Shown one piece after another: positions 29,794 to 40,262 of a DNA stretch of 64,000 nt. The position numbers were made by a program, and so were the translations under genes. The notes under the pieces were generated by a model. That model worked only from the letters and a program-made list of their open reading frames with translations. It made no database searches and was not told the origin of the DNA. Origin of the DNA: Pararge aegeria (taxonomy: Eukaryota > Arthropoda > Insecta > Lepidoptera > Nymphalidae); NCBI RefSeq assembly GCF_905163445.1, contig NC_053197.1, forward strand, positions 2,356,001 to 2,420,000. The letters run 5' to 3'. Within the stretch, counting starts at the first letter, position 1. Each line of letters begins with the position of its first letter.

Positions 29794-30744
29794 TCGAATT
29801 ATATTTAATTTACGGATTACTTGAAATTGTATTGGTTAACAGTAGCTATAGTTACCCATTGTAGCCTAGCTGAGCCATTTTGCAGCCAATTTCGTGTGTT
29901 TTAATTCTAGGCCCCTGCTCTTGAAATATGAGGTAATGTCAAGTGGTTTACTGTCGATTCCGTACTTTAACAAGAGAGTAAAAACTTCTAATACTTTGTT
30001 TTGCCAAATATTCTTATTGTGTTATGAATGAGCGTCAATAAACAAGTGTTGTGAAATAGCTGCCAATAATAGATGCACTGTTTATGAAATTTGGTTATAT
30101 TTTATTTATTTTGAACATCGTAGTACTTTTATACATATTTACTTGATGCTGATCATTTTCTATACCAGTTCAAAAAGTAAAAGTTATGTGTTTTATTTTA
30201 ATTTTAGGTATGTCATAAGATACGGTTGCCATATGGCACCAGTAAGTCATAATGTAGTCTTTTTTTTCTCTAATTCAGGCTATAATGGGTTAAGCTAATA
30301 ATATCGTAACATTTAAATAACCTACCTAAAAGGTGTTTTAAAAACCGTTTTCTGACGGTTTATTCTGTGAAATAGAATAAGACCCGGTATTTTTACTTAA
30401 CCGGTTTAATAATGACAAATCTGCTTTAAAAGTGTAACCAGTTTAAAGCTCTGGTCTTAAATCTTAAGTGTATGAAAAAACGTTTTAAACGCGTTTTAAG
30501 GCCAAATCCGATCCATCAAGAAAAGGACCCATCTTTTCATGCACTGATTACAATATAGACTATAATATTATAGTCTCATAGCTGACTATATAGACTAATT
30601 TGTTGTTTAGATTGTTGTGAACGTTTAGGTTTGTTTAAGATGGTTGTCATGTTATCCACACTCTTTGTAGAAGGTTACGTAATATGCCAAAAAAAAAAAA
30701 AACTATGTTAAAATTCAGATTAACAAAAATTAAATCGAGCTAAT
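29794..30744. other. Unassigned DNA with aaccggttt-like motifs
   Basis: At 30340-30470 words such as aaaaaccgttttctgacggt, cttaaccggtttaataa and taaccagtttaaa resemble the ccggtt-rich segment at 42842-43130. A 20-bp perfect palindrome lies at 30557-30576 (agactataatattatagtct). No gene is recognised. Confidence 0.4.
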
Positions 30745-30915
30745 ATTATGGAAATGTTATAACCTTGTGAGGATGGGTTGGTTGATATATTTTCCCCATA
30801 GACTCTTACAATGTATTTAGCGTCCCGCGAGAGTCAAATTTCCGGCCCCAGTCCGGAAACCGTGGCCCTTGACACATGTCTCCATTCGGGATGACCCGGG
30901 AAACGGTTTTGGCGT
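30745..30915 (+). repeat. R6 repeat, copy 1
   Basis: Contains aatgtatttagcgtcccgcg, caaatttccggccccagtcc, cccttgacacatgtctccat and gacccgggaaacggtttt. The same order is seen at 32650-32820 with roughly three quarters of the positions agreeing by eye. The GC content is above that of the surroundings. Confidence 0.6.
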
Positions 30916-31076
30916 GATAAAAAGAGCGCTTTCCTAGGATCTTTAAATTGATTTTCCTTGAGTTTTCAAACGCGGATGTATTATGTTGTCTGGTAGAATT
31001 TGGAAAAGATCTTACCAAAAAGATCTGACCTCGGTTCAACTAAAAATTACTATTGGATATTACACAGAATTTCATA

Positions 31077-31195
31077 GTATATTATGGAAACTAAGCTTAA
31101 TTTGCGGGTATAAAGATTGGAAATTATAAATTACACCATACAGAGTCTCGTGCTTCTCTGAGTAAAGCAAATTAAGCTTAATTTTCATTAGTTCT
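31077..31195 (+). repeat. R9 repeat, second copy
   Basis: Contains ggaaattataaattacacca, tacagagtctcgtgcttctc and gcaaattaagcttaattttc, matching 23260-23370. The gtttcggagcgaaacgtg block is missing. Confidence 0.5.
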
Positions 31196-31656
31196 TCATT
31201 CAGTCTGTTAGAATAGACTAAAGAAGTTGTAAGAATCCAAATCATTCGTGAGCAAAAATTCGCAACGAAAAACAATTGAAAATAATATATTGATGTTATT
31301 ATTATGTCTCCTTTTTGTTGTACACTTTATTAGGAAAGGAAACAGAAACATGGAAATACAAGAAGAAAACCACAGGTTCTAAAATTAAAACAGCATCGTG
31401 GTAACACTGGATACACTGTGTAGCTTTGCGTATACAGCTGAAGAGTTTGTATGATTGAATATCTCAGAACAACCAGTTGGATTTGAAAAATCACTTTTGC
31501 TTAAGACCGTCCGTTTATTCAGAAAGGTTTCAGGCTACCTTTTTCATTTCTTTTTTTTTATTTAACGTGGTCGAAAGAACTTTTTTCAGTATAAATTAAG
31601 CTTTCGCCTGTGAGGGTTTTATTAAAAGGCTTTTTGAGTACTTGATTTAGGTTTTA

Positions 31657-31965
31657 ACGACCTCCCTCTTAATGTAGTAGACAGCTCTATGATTTTACAA
31701 GGGAGAGGTCCTAGCTTCGCGACAGAGGGGAAATTTGGGAATTTCAGAAATAACAGATTTCTGAATTTTCTCTTGTCTGATCTGGCTTTGAACTTGGATA
31801 GTTAATACCCTACCGACAACGACGTGCCACTAAGCGATTAAGCTGATTCCGATTCGATGCTGCGAAGGAGTCGATTAAGGGGTTTTAGTTTAATAAAACT
31901 GCCGTACCCCTAACAGGTTTTCCTCTACCATCTTCGACGGCATCAACACTTAATCATATTTATAC
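31657..31965 (+). mobile_element. SINE-C, degenerate full-length copy
   Basis: A head remnant (cgacctccctcttaatgtag ... gggagaggtcctagcttcgc) is followed by tttctgaattttctcttgtc, gttaataccctaccgacaac, gacgtgccactaagcgatta, ccgtacccctaacaggtttt and cctctaccatcttcgacggc. The A and B boxes are badly damaged. Confidence 0.65.
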
Positions 31966-32052
31966 TCAAACATACTTTTAAGTTCGACTTTTTGTTTAAA
32001 GGCTAAATGAAAGGGAACGTTGAAATGTGTTTTTTTATATTTTTGCTTGTTA

Positions 32053-32315
32053 GAATTTTAAGGGGTTCCATACTAAGGAAAGGGTTAAAAGGGTATTACT
32101 AAGACTCCGCTGTCCATCCACCTGTCTGTGTTTCCGTCTGTCACTAGGCTGTATCTCATGAATCGTGATAGTTAGATAACTAAAGTTTTCACAGATACTG
32201 CTGTATAACAACAAATACTAAAAACAGGATAAAATTAATATTTAAGAATAATATTATGCCGTCTTTATAGATAATGGTACAGAAAACTTCGTGCGCGACT
32301 CCGATTCGTAATGAG
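32053..32315 (+). repeat. Widespread lepidopteran-type interspersed repeat
   Basis: The text ctattactaagactccgctg as tattactaagactccgctgt, then ctgtcactaggctgtatctc, atgaatcgtgatagttagat, ataacaacaaatactaaaaa and cttcgtgcgcgactccgatt is a block that I remember as recurrent in lepidopteran genomes. It shows no coding frame and no clear ends here. The class is unassigned. Confidence 0.5.
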
Positions 32316-32649
32316 CTGGTTTTTTATTATCTGAAACCATTAGGTTCATTTCAATTTTAAGATATAATTTAAGATAAGGGACACCAGGAGATGCTGTGGA
32401 AATTTGCTTACGTGCTATCAGCGTACCAACAATTTTACACTTTCACTTTTTTGTTTTGTTGCTTATCATATAAAAAATTGCCAAATCCAAAATAACACGT
32501 CTATATTTTGAAAGTTCGATGAAGACCATGTTATGACCTAACCTAACATACCTAAAGTAGAATGAGGGCAAAAAGAAGACTCGATTTATTTTATCAAGTG
32601 AAAACGTACGAATAATTTTCCACTTTAACTTCACTAGTAAACCCGAAAA

Positions 32650-32820
32650 GGGATATTATGCCAATATTGGAATACCTTGTGAGTGGTGATATATTTTTCC
32701 CAAAGCTCATAATGTATTTAGCGACACGCCAGGGTTAAATTTCCGGCCCCAGCCCTGAATTCGCGGCCTTTGACACATGTCTTCATTCAAAACGACCCCG
32801 GGAAAACTGTTTCAAAAGGA
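32650..32820 (+). repeat. R6 repeat, copy 2
   Basis: Contains ataatgtatttagcgacacg, aatttccggccccagccctg, gcggcctttgacacatgtct and cgaccccgggaaaactgttt. It is the partner of 30745-30915. Confidence 0.6.
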
Positions 32821-33395
32821 AATAATATAAGAAGGTGGCTTTTAGAGAACTTCAAACCATGTATAAGCAAGGTTTAAGATTTTTTTTAGAACGGTAGAAA
32901 TTGGTGTTTTTTGTGAATTTGGAATTAAAATGGTTCATTGTGATACTAGTATGCTACGAGTATATTGGTCATCACGTGCGATACAAGAGTTAAGATTGTA
33001 CGTAGTGCATGCACATAAGGAAGAGGAGATCTGTGCTCTGTAGTGAGACTATAATGAGTTGATATATATATATAGATATATACATATATATATATTTTTA
33101 CATGAATCAATATTAATTATTTTATTTTCTTTGGCGTCAGTGTAGTTTTGAAGTGGTCCAATTTAAATTTCATTGGTACTCGAAGATGGACTTTCATACC
33201 AAGTCACATGGCCTATTATCTGCACAAGCTTTATGCAAAAAAAAACATTTAATCAATTCAAAACGTCGACAAACAGTTCCGGAAGAGCGCGAAATAGCTG
33301 ATAATAATATATTTTTGAGCATAATCATGAATACTCAACATTTAGATCAGTGTCAACATATAAATAGTATGTACATGAATTACTCGTTTATAATA

Positions 33396-34280
33396 TTTGG
33401 CTTTATTGCGTCAAAGCATTTCGTCCGCTCAGCAAATTACCGAAGTTACATAATCCGAAATCAAATTTTGAAAGGAGAATTTGAATTTGACTAACATCCA
33501 TATATTTATAATACGTTTATATTAGTACATTTCAATATGCATCGTACCATCGCAAATGTGCATTATATATATTAGTAATAGTCGGCTATGTGTCGAAGCG
33601 TTTTGTCGGCTCAGCAAAAAATATAAAAGACGTAGTCTGAAGTCAATTGTGAAAGGAGAAATTTAATTTGAGTACCTAACAGGCATATTATGTATCAATT
33701 ATATTTAAATTAGTTCGTTTATATATGCATCGTACCATCGCAAATGCACATAAAGTTCTTGGTCATAGATATATCATAGATATATTCTGCTGATTTTCAG
33801 CTTTGCCTCAAAGCATTCCGTCCGTTCAGCAAATAATATAAGTGACACAGTCTGAAGTCAAGTTTGAAAGCAGAATTTGAATTTGAGTAACATGCATATG
33901 TTTCATATATTTATATAAGTACATTTGTAGATGCATCGTGCTATTGCAAATGTACATTAAGTAATTTGTAATATTATTTGTTGATTTTCGGCTTTGCGTC
34001 AAAGCGTTTCGTCTTCTCAGCAAATAATATAAGTGACGTAGTCTGAAGTCAGGATGAAAAGGGAATTTGAATTCGACTAACATTCATATATATTATACGC
34101 TTATATTAGTACATTTTGCAAATGTACATACATAACAAAGTCATAATACTTGTAATAATATATGTCACTTAGTTAGAGGTAAAGTTAGAAAGAAGAATTT
34201 GAACTTGACTAACATTTGATTTAGGGACAATAATTGATGTAGGGACATTTATATGTGCATCTAAGGGTTTTCTAAAGTCT
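33396..34280 (+). repeat. Satellite-like tandem array, about 200-bp unit
   Basis: Four clear units start at about 33396, 33581, 33797 and 33987, each opening with a block like cggctttgcgtcaaagcgtt and tcgtc(c/t)(g/t)ctcagcaaa. They continue with gaaaggagaatttgaattt, tgactaacat, a tatattagtacattt block and atgcatcgtaccatcgcaaa. A fifth, decayed unit follows from about 34170 (gaagaatttgaacttgacta). Spacing is about 185, 216 and 190 bp. The units differ by many substitutions, so the array is old. No open frame is conserved across units. Confidence 0.8.
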
Positions 34281-34507
34281 GTCTTAAATCACAATGTAAC
34301 TTTGTTTACTAGCAAAACCAATCATGTCGAAGTTTTACGTATCGTAAGCTTAGGTACATTCTAGAGTCAGACGTATCACACTTTTTAGCCCGGGAAAAAA
34401 ACAATTCCCGTGACATTGAAAAAACGCGTCGAGATTACGTGCAAAAGCTAGATCACAAAGCAATATAAAAAGTTTTATATTCGAATAGTTATGATGTATT
34501 TTGTTTT

Positions 34508-34665
34508 TTTCGCCATCGGTTGCCTGGAGAGATCGCTATGTAACGATAAGGCTGCCTAATTATATACATCGTGTAAACTAGCATAATTTTTCCTGTATTT
34601 TTATGTGATGTACGATAAAAGAGTACCTGAGATAGATAAGAGAGTATTCATTCATTCATTAATTT
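34508..34665 (+). mobile_element. LINE-A 3' end
   Basis: Text ggttgcctggagagatcgct, atgtaacgataaggctgcct and tttatgtgatgtacgataaa ends with (ATTC)n (attcattcattcatt). This is a plus-strand LINE-A terminus with its short tandem tail. Confidence 0.7.
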
Positions 34666-34714
34666 TGTTCTTATATTATCTTTATGGATGATCTAGTAAC
34701 AAATAATAAAAAGT

Positions 34715-34768
34715 TCTATTCTCAAGGTCTGTTTGAATAAAAACGGTTTGATTTGATTTTATTCGATT
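34715..34768 (+). mobile_element. LINE-like 3' end with (TTTGA)n tail
   Basis: Text caaggtctgtttgaataaaa, acggtttgatttgatttta. An AATAAA signal and TTTGA tail are as in other non-LTR ends in this window. The fragment is too short to assign. Confidence 0.35.
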
Positions 34769-35145
34769 TGCAGAGTAGATTTCATCGACCTTCTGAAAGG
34801 TTCTGATAAATTATAATCTTGAAAGACTGTTGGAGGTTTAAGGTAGCGTAAATAAAGCATGCAATGGACGACATAAAAAACCCAGGGAGCCACTAAAAAC
34901 ACGTTGTACGTTTCTGTAAACTGCAGCATTGAAAGTCTATTGCTAAAAACAATTGAATACACGAGATAAGAAAGTCACACTTCATATCGCATTCAACTTC
35001 ACTGCAGTAAAGGGTATAAACTAGATCATAAACTTCGTCCACGTAGACTGTTTTCCCGGGATAAAAGAAAGTTCTTGAAACTCTACGGCCTTTAACTATG
35101 ACTACGTCAACGGCTCTCACTATGTATCACTTACCTGCTGCGTGA

Positions 35146-35409
35146 AAATAAATAAATAAATATACTACGTTAATACACACATCGCCATCTAGCACCAAAG
35201 TAAGTATAGCTTGTGTTATGTGTACTAAGATGATTGATGAACGTTGTTATGAATAATATAAATAAATACTTATAATAATATATACCTAAATAAAAACCAG
35301 ATTCTGAAAAACATTCATGTTCATCACACAAACATCTAGTTGTGGGAATCGAACCTACAGCTTTGGATTCAGTAAGCAGGGCCGCTGCTCACTGCGCCAA
35401 TCGGCCGCC
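35146..35409 (-). mobile_element. SINE-A, full length
   Basis: Minus strand. The A box region tggcgcagtgag and B box ggttcgattccc (complement of gggaatcgaacc) are preserved. The body (aatgtttttcagaatctg, atgtttgtgtgatgaacatg) and the ggtgctagatggcgatgtgt plus (TTTA)n tail are complete. Confidence 0.85.
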
Positions 35410-35479
35410 GATATCTGAAACCGAAAGAGTGATGGATCTTCTAAAAACAAACATTGCATTTATAATCCATAGTACAAAT

Positions 35480-35812
35480 TTAATATTATAAATCCAAATA
35501 TTGCTGAATTGCACCTATTTATTCATTCGTGTTAACTATGTTTGGATAAACCACGACACCGATATGTATGAAATTTAAACGCGTATATATAGCTTGCATC
35601 CTCAAGATGGACAAAAGATATATTTTATACTTGGAAAGCATAAGGAATAACGTCCCAAATATCAAATAACCTTTGTGAATTTTACATTGAGATAGCTCCT
35701 GGAAATGGACATAGGATTTTTTTTACAGCGAAAAACTAATGGTTTCCGCGGGACTACAAAAAATATACGGGACTATGCAAAAATTGTGAGCTAAGTCGTA
35801 GGCAAAAGCTAG
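35480..35812 (+). mobile_element. HLR copy
   Basis: The 5' block aatattataaatccaaatat is followed by acgacaccgatatgtatgaa, agcttgcatcctcaagatgg and ctcctggaaatggacatagg, and ends gctaagtcgtaggcaaaagCTAG followed by T. The 5' TC is not clear. Confidence 0.6.
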
Positions 35813-35934
35813 TATGTATAGTTATATATATAGTTCGCAAAGATGTGTCAATGTTTGTTGCTCAGTCTATGAAGATTTTTGGTAAGATAGAGTTTTTTTG
35901 GTCTAAAATTAAAAAGTACTGTTTAATTGTAAAA

Positions 35935-36120
35935 TATTGTCTGGAAAGAGCAACTACTGAGATTCTTGTCGGCTTCTTTTTAGCAGAGTCGGCCTTCCAA
36001 ACTAACATACAAAACAACAACATAATAAATCTTTGATGGAGTCACTGTAATTGCACGGGATTTAAAATGTTTTAAAAGTGCCTATAACTGAATTTTGAAA
36101 TTTTGAATTTTATTTTTTAT
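35935..36120 (+). mobile_element. LINE-F 3' end
   Basis: Contains ggaaagagcaactactgaga, ttcttgtcggcttcttttta, cggccttcc, ggagtcactgtaattgca and aagtgcctataactgaattt. It is a plus-strand LINE-F terminus. Its final part is tandemly duplicated downstream. Confidence 0.65.
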
Positions 36121-36270
36121 TTTGGGTCAAAAAGGATTTGAATATAAGGTTCACAGTTCAACATTGTTCTTTAAGTGCCTATAACTGAATTTTGAAATGT
36201 TGAATTTTATTTCTTATTTCGGGTCAAAATGGATTTGAATATTAGGCTCACAGGTCAACATTGTTATTAA
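36076..36270 (+). repeat. 97-bp tandem duplication at a LINE-F end
   Basis: aagtgcctataactgaattt starts at 36076 and again at 36173, so the period is 97 bp. The two units share ttttatttcttatttcgggt-like sequence, ggatttgaatat and caggtcaacattgtt. They differ at only a few positions, suggesting a fairly recent event. Confidence 0.85.
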
Positions 36271-36782
36271 CACATACCAAGAAAATACTTTATTTCTGCG
36301 GCATTCACACTACGTTGCAGACGGAAACTAGTATATGATAAAGGTGTTCAAACGCAGCGACTATTTAGGTAGCTATTGTCTTAGTTTGATGCAGTGTGAT
36401 ACAAAGCCAAAGTGCCGACTGAATCGCAGTGCTTCAGTCAGAACTTTTGCTATTCAGTTAGTTCTAACCGTTGTTTGAGCCAGTCAGCCACGTCTGTTAA
36501 GCGTCAAGCGGTAATCTCGAAGCGGCGAAAGGTTTATATTATGTATGTACAACACAAAAATAACAGGTAACAAATCTTTAATTAAAAATAATCTTTTATT
36601 CCTTATTTTTCTTCTACTTTCTTATTTTTGGATGTTTTAAAATACTTTACTACTTTTTAACGTGTGTATTGAGATGGGTTTTACATGAATTAAACAAATA
36701 TTATTATTGTTTAACTTAAATTGAGGCTGTATAAGGTCAAAGAACTTTTAGTATAAACAATGTTAAGGGCAAAAAAGATGAA

Positions 36783-36905
36783 TTAATGAATACACTTTTA
36801 TTGTACACTACTAAAAATAATCATAGGAAAAAATATGCCAATACAAAAGAAAGATAACATAGAAGGTACAATTTGGCGGCTTTATCGCTACACAGTAATC
36901 TAAAA
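36783..36905 (-). mobile_element. LINE-A 3' end
   Basis: Plus-strand text aatgaatacacttttattgt, acactactaaaaataatcat and acaatttggcggctttatcg is the LINE-A terminus in minus orientation. Confidence 0.65.
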
Positions 36906-36957
36906 AACCGTCTTTATAGTTATGTTAATCTTGACTATATTTCCAACTATTACTTTA

Positions 36958-37066
36958 TAGATAGATGGATAGTCTTTATTGCACAAACTAAAAGAGAAAA
37001 CAAGAAATAATAATAATATAAAATGCGCAAAGGCGGACTTATCGCATTAAGCGATCTCTTCCAAAC
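36958..37066 (-). mobile_element. LINE-A 3' end
   Basis: Text gatagtctttattgcacaaa, gcaaaggcggacttatcgca, ttaagcgatctcttccaaac is a second minus-strand LINE-A end. It directly abuts a plus-strand LINE-B coding remnant at 37067, so the open frame that crosses this border is an accidental fusion. Confidence 0.65.
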
Positions 37067-37295
37067 AAACAATATAAATATTAGAAGCAAAAATAAACTC
37101 GTTGTGCAGTTTACTAGGCTACACAAAATTGCAAATTCATTCAAGGGCAATTGTATATTATTTTATAACAAATTACCAAATGAAATCTTTGAGTTGTCTC
37201 TCAATAAGTTCAAAGTTTATATAAAACGTAAGCTTACAGAAAAATCCTATTATAACATTAAGGATTATTTAAACGGTAAAAAAGCTTGGGTGTGA
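37067..37295 (+). pseudogene. LINE-B reverse transcriptase C-terminal remnant
   Basis: An open frame encodes IRSKNKLVVQFTRLHKIANS, FKGNCILFYNKLPNEIFELS, FKVYIKRKLTEKSYYNIKDY and ends KKAWV before TGA. KxxLVxxxxRLxKxxxSFxGxxIxFYNKLPxxI...FKxxIKxxL is the standard C-terminus of insect non-LTR reverse transcriptases. It is the best-preserved coding piece in the window, but only about 76 residues remain. Confidence 0.85.
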
Positions 37296-37568
37296 ATTGC
37301 TCTAGCTTCATAGCTTAATTTAAATTTACTGGAAGATGGTGATAACAAAAAAATAAATTTACCCGGCTAAGTTTGTTGTGGGCTCTTCTTAGACCAGGGC
37401 GCGTTTGGAACCCTCGTAGCTTTAGATTTAAGTTGGCGAACGAAGTTATCACCATCCCGTTACAATTATGTAAACAATTATGTATGAACGCTTCATAAGT
37501 GCCTGTGATAGGCCTACATGAATAAAGAAATTTTGAATTTGAATTTGAATTTGAATTTGAATTTGAAA
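37296..37568 (+). mobile_element. LINE-B 3' UTR and tail
   Basis: Follows the stop codon: aattgctctagcttcatagc, tacccggctaagtttgttgt, gggctcttcttagaccaggg, cgcgtttggaaccctcgtag, gaacgcttcataagtgcctg, aggcctacatgaataaaga, then (TTTGAA)n at about 37537-37566. This copy defines the LINE-B 3' end used for the other fragments. Confidence 0.85.
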
Positions 37569-37663
37569 CCTTTATGGAAGAATGAAGTAAGGCAAAACGG
37601 GATAGTGTAACAGGTTAATAACTAGTGATAAAATAAATTTTGACTAGAAGTATCCATTATTTG

Positions 37664-37819
37664 TGACGCCAAGCAGCTTTATTGCAATGCTCTGTCTCGG
37701 TCTGAAAAGAGTTATTTCTGGTGAAATTACACGCATATGAGGCTAAACACTTACACACGCCTCTGATTTGTGGATACATGTACCGCGAAGTATTGCTGTT
37801 TGAAAGTAACGACTTTTTA
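37664..37819 (+). repeat. R3 repeat
   Basis: Contains caagcagctttattgcaatg, ctctgtctcggtctgaaaag, tgaaattacacgcatatgag and gcctctgatttgtggataca. It is shorter than the 10121 copy and joins a LINE-B end. Confidence 0.55.
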
Positions 37820-37918
37820 CCAGTTATCACCATCACTAACATTAGTGTTTAATGTATGAACGCTTCATATGGGTCTGTGATAAGGTCTACATGAATAAAA
37901 CCATTTCGAATTTGTATT
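37820..37918 (+). mobile_element. LINE-B 3' end
   Basis: Text agttatcaccatcactaaca, tgtatgaacgcttcatatgg, gtctacatgaataaaacc. This is a short LINE-B terminus abutting R3. Confidence 0.65.
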
Positions 37919-38348
37919 TTTTTTATTTTGATATTTTTTTAGATGTAATTTTTTTTACCTAGGTAACTGTGAAAAAAAATTTGTTACCGTTGGATCGTTG
38001 AAAAACCGAAACCGTATGCAGTCGATAACAGCAGCTAATGCATAAATATAAGCCGAATAAGACCAGTACTATTATTGGAATGAAATAAAATACAAAGTTT
38101 AATATGCATTGCGGTTTCACGCTCCAACAAATTACATTTTACAGCCGAACCGTTTCCCTAATTCGAGTATAATGAAGCGCATCGAAGCATGACTTCTATT
38201 TGCGACCTGCTGTGCACTCACGAATCTTCTTAATGCAAACCATTCTGGTCTTTAAGCCGGTAATTCAAAGGCTTTTTTTTTTTTTGTGATTCCTTGGTTT
38301 CTATTTTATGACTCTTGGTCGCTATTTACAGTTAATTAGTGATAATGA

Positions 38349-38661
38349 TAATTGATAGCCCAGTGGGTAGGACTTCGACGTCACTTCCGATACGCCGAGT
38401 TCGAATCCCAGCGCGCACCTCTAACTTTTCTAAGTTCTATGCTCTTAAAGCAATTTAAATATCTCTTGCTGTTGAGATGTTGAAAAACATCTTGAGGAAA
38501 CTTGCAAACCTAAGAGTTCATCATACGGTTCTCAAAGGTGTGCAGAGTCCACCAATCGGCACTGGGCCAGCGTGGTGGATTACGGCCTTAACCCCTCCTC
38601 GTTGTGGGAGGAAAGTGGAGCCCTGTAGTGTAATGGGTTGATATGATGATGATGATGATGA
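38349..38661 (+). mobile_element. SINE-B, full length
   Basis: A box TAGCCCAGTGGG at 38356-38367 and B box GAGTTCGAATCCC at 38397-38409 form an intact tRNA-like promoter. The body (cgcacctctaacttttctaa, aacatcttgaggaaacttgc, cggttctcaaaggtgtgcag, gggccagcgtggtggattac, ggccttaacccctcctcgtt) leads to gtaatgggttgatatgatga and an (ATG)n tail. This is the reference SINE-B copy. The tail is the same type as in RTE, the likely partner LINE. Confidence 0.9.
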
Positions 38662-38790
38662 GTGATAGAGACAGCTTTTGAGCGGATAGCTCTTGACCTG
38701 TCTGGAGCGCTTAATCCACGGCAGGTATATGGGAGTTTATATTTCCTGAATTTTCAAAGATGAAACTTAGCTAAGACCATATGCGAAGGG
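38662..38790 (+). mobile_element. Possible SINE-C relic
   Basis: Text gtttatatttcctgaatttt and ggagcgcttaatccacggca loosely matches the SINE-C body near 45240. Boxes cannot be read. It abuts the SINE-B tail. Confidence 0.3.
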
Positions 38791-38807
38791 TTCAAATTTT
38801 ATTATTC

Positions 38808-39035
38808 TAAATGTTTTATTCATGTGTGTAATTCAAAAATGTTTTATTCATGTAGACCTATATCAAAGGCACTTATGAAGCATTGATACATATGATATGT
38901 TCCCACTTACGAGTATGTTAAGTGATCGTGCCAACTACATTCGTTAAGGTCTAAGAAGCGCCCACAATAATCTAAGCCGGGGTTTTTTTTTTATCACTAT
39001 CTCAAAGTCAATTTAATATTTTAGAGCTTCCAACC
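38808..39035 (-). mobile_element. LINE-B 3' end
   Basis: Plus-strand text gttttattcatgtagaccta, aaggcacttatgaagcattg, ccaactacattcgttaaggt, ctaagaagcgccc and aatctaagccgggg is the LINE-B 3' UTR in minus orientation. A duplicated first word (atgttttattcatgt) is seen at 38813 and 38839. Confidence 0.7.
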
Positions 39036-39179
39036 AATTACAAAAGGCACTTACTTTAAGTAATATGACGCAAACATGCTACGGACACTGGTCGGTGGCG
39101 TGTTTGTGTAGACCCCACTAAGCAAAGCATGCTTGTTTTTGCTCTTCTTATAATAAAGTTTTGCGTTAAAGCTTTGATC

Positions 39180-39485
39180 GCCCACCGTTGGACTCCGACT
39201 TCACTTTAGGAGTTCTAGTTTGAATGACAGCACACACCTCTAACTTTTCTAAATCATGTGCATTTCAAGCAATTCAAATATCACTAGTTTCAAAACATCG
39301 TGAGGAAACCTGTACGCTTAAGAGTTCTCCATAATGTTCTCAAAGGTGCGTGGAGTTCATCAATCCGCAATGGGCTGTCGTCGTGGACTGCAGCTTTAAC
39401 CCCTTCTCATTTTGGCAGAAAACCCCGTGTACAGGGCACGGGCTTTTTTCCCGTGCCCGGTAATGGGTTTATAGGATGTTGATGG
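39180..39485 (+). mobile_element. SINE-B, degenerate full length
   Basis: The head is damaged (cgcccaccgttggactccga). The body has gcacacacctctaacttttc, aaacatcgtgaggaaacctg, agttctccataatgttctca, tccgcaatgggctgtcgtcg and ggtaatgggtttataggatg. A short local inversion (gcacgggcttttttcccgtgc) forms a hairpin near 39437-39460. Confidence 0.75.
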
Positions 39486-39539
39486 CAATGAAGTAGTACG
39501 AGAAGTCTTGTCATCCATGTTATAGTAGTATGATCAGAT

Positions 39540-39720
39540 GGTAAAGCTTGCGCTAGACTTGCCAAAAGTCGAAGCGAAAAGTCGAAGACCGCCACCAGGT
39601 TGATGGTCGAAGAAAAAAACTCAGCCTAGCTTCCTAAAAGATCTCAAGGAAGCTCAGCTGAGTTATACCATAGCACATAACCGCGCTGAATGGAGTATGC
39701 GGATAAGGAAGGGCGAACCT
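39540..39720 (+). pseudogene. LINE-G reverse transcriptase C-terminal remnant
   Basis: One frame reads SRRPPPG, a stop, then WSKKKTQPSFLKDLKEAQLS and AHNRAEWSMRIRKGEP. The pattern RRRPPGRPKKRW...DLKEA.....AxNRAxWRxRIRKADP is the end of a non-LTR reverse transcriptase distinct from RTE and LINE-A to F. The copy has one visible stop and only about 60 codons. Confidence 0.55.
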
Positions 39721-39721
39721 T

Positions 39722-40015
39722 TTTTTTATGGTGTGGTGGAAAAGCTTTATTGCTACCTCCGACCCTTAGGCAGGACGGAGGTTACGTGGGACTACCCCCT
39801 ATAAAGGTATACCCAAACTAAAAACCACCACGGCATGTCCCTCTTGTTGGCTTTGTTAGACGCCCGAAGAACCCGTTGTTATTCCTCCCGGACGTCTTCC
39901 AACCACCCCAATTGATTGTCAGGCCTCCCGCGCTAACGAGGAGGGGATCAGGACAGCTTGAACCCCCCCTCAGACAGTAGAGAGCCCAATAGCTACCTGC
40001 CGCCGCCTAAGAGAA
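39722..40015 (-). mobile_element. GC-rich non-LTR-like repeat, longer copy
   Basis: Contains gtggtggaaaagctttattg, ctacctccgacccttaggca, ggacggaggttacgtgggac, cccaaactaaaaaccaccac, attcctcccggacgtcttcc and ggcctcccgcgctaacgagg. The first half matches 8552-8710. It is clearly GC-rich. I treat it as a retroelement 3' region. Confidence 0.5.
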
Positions 40016-40262
40016 GCTGGCGAGAGGAAGGGCGATTCAAGTAATGGGAAAAGGTCTAGGAAGAAGAAGCAGAAGTTATGGCAGTATTAAAATGACTTTG
40101 TCCCACAGAAACTTAGCCTTTCTAATTTGTGTGAATGACGTACAAGGTTTCGCACTTAAAGCCAATACGACTCTATTGTAGGTGGGAAACTAAGCAGTTT
40201 ATTTTTAGTATAAGCTTCCTTCAGCTATTATATGAAGTTTTCACCTTTAACTTTATTGTATA

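Noticed and set aside
30745..32820. LTR retrotransposon bounded by the R6 pair
   Set aside because: No primer-binding site, polypurine tract, gag/pol remnant or target duplication was found between or beside the pair.
33153..33494. 113-codon open frame
   Set aside because: Its second half lies in the first unit of the tandem array, and the frame is not kept in the other units. No motif is recognisable.
33396..34280. CRISPR-like array
   Set aside because: Units are about 200 bp, diverged along their whole length, and lack short identical repeats with unique spacers. The DNA is eukaryotic.
37023..37295. Open frame that seems to give LINE-B a new N-terminus
   Set aside because: The first part is antisense LINE-A sequence; the fusion is an accident of adjacent insertions.
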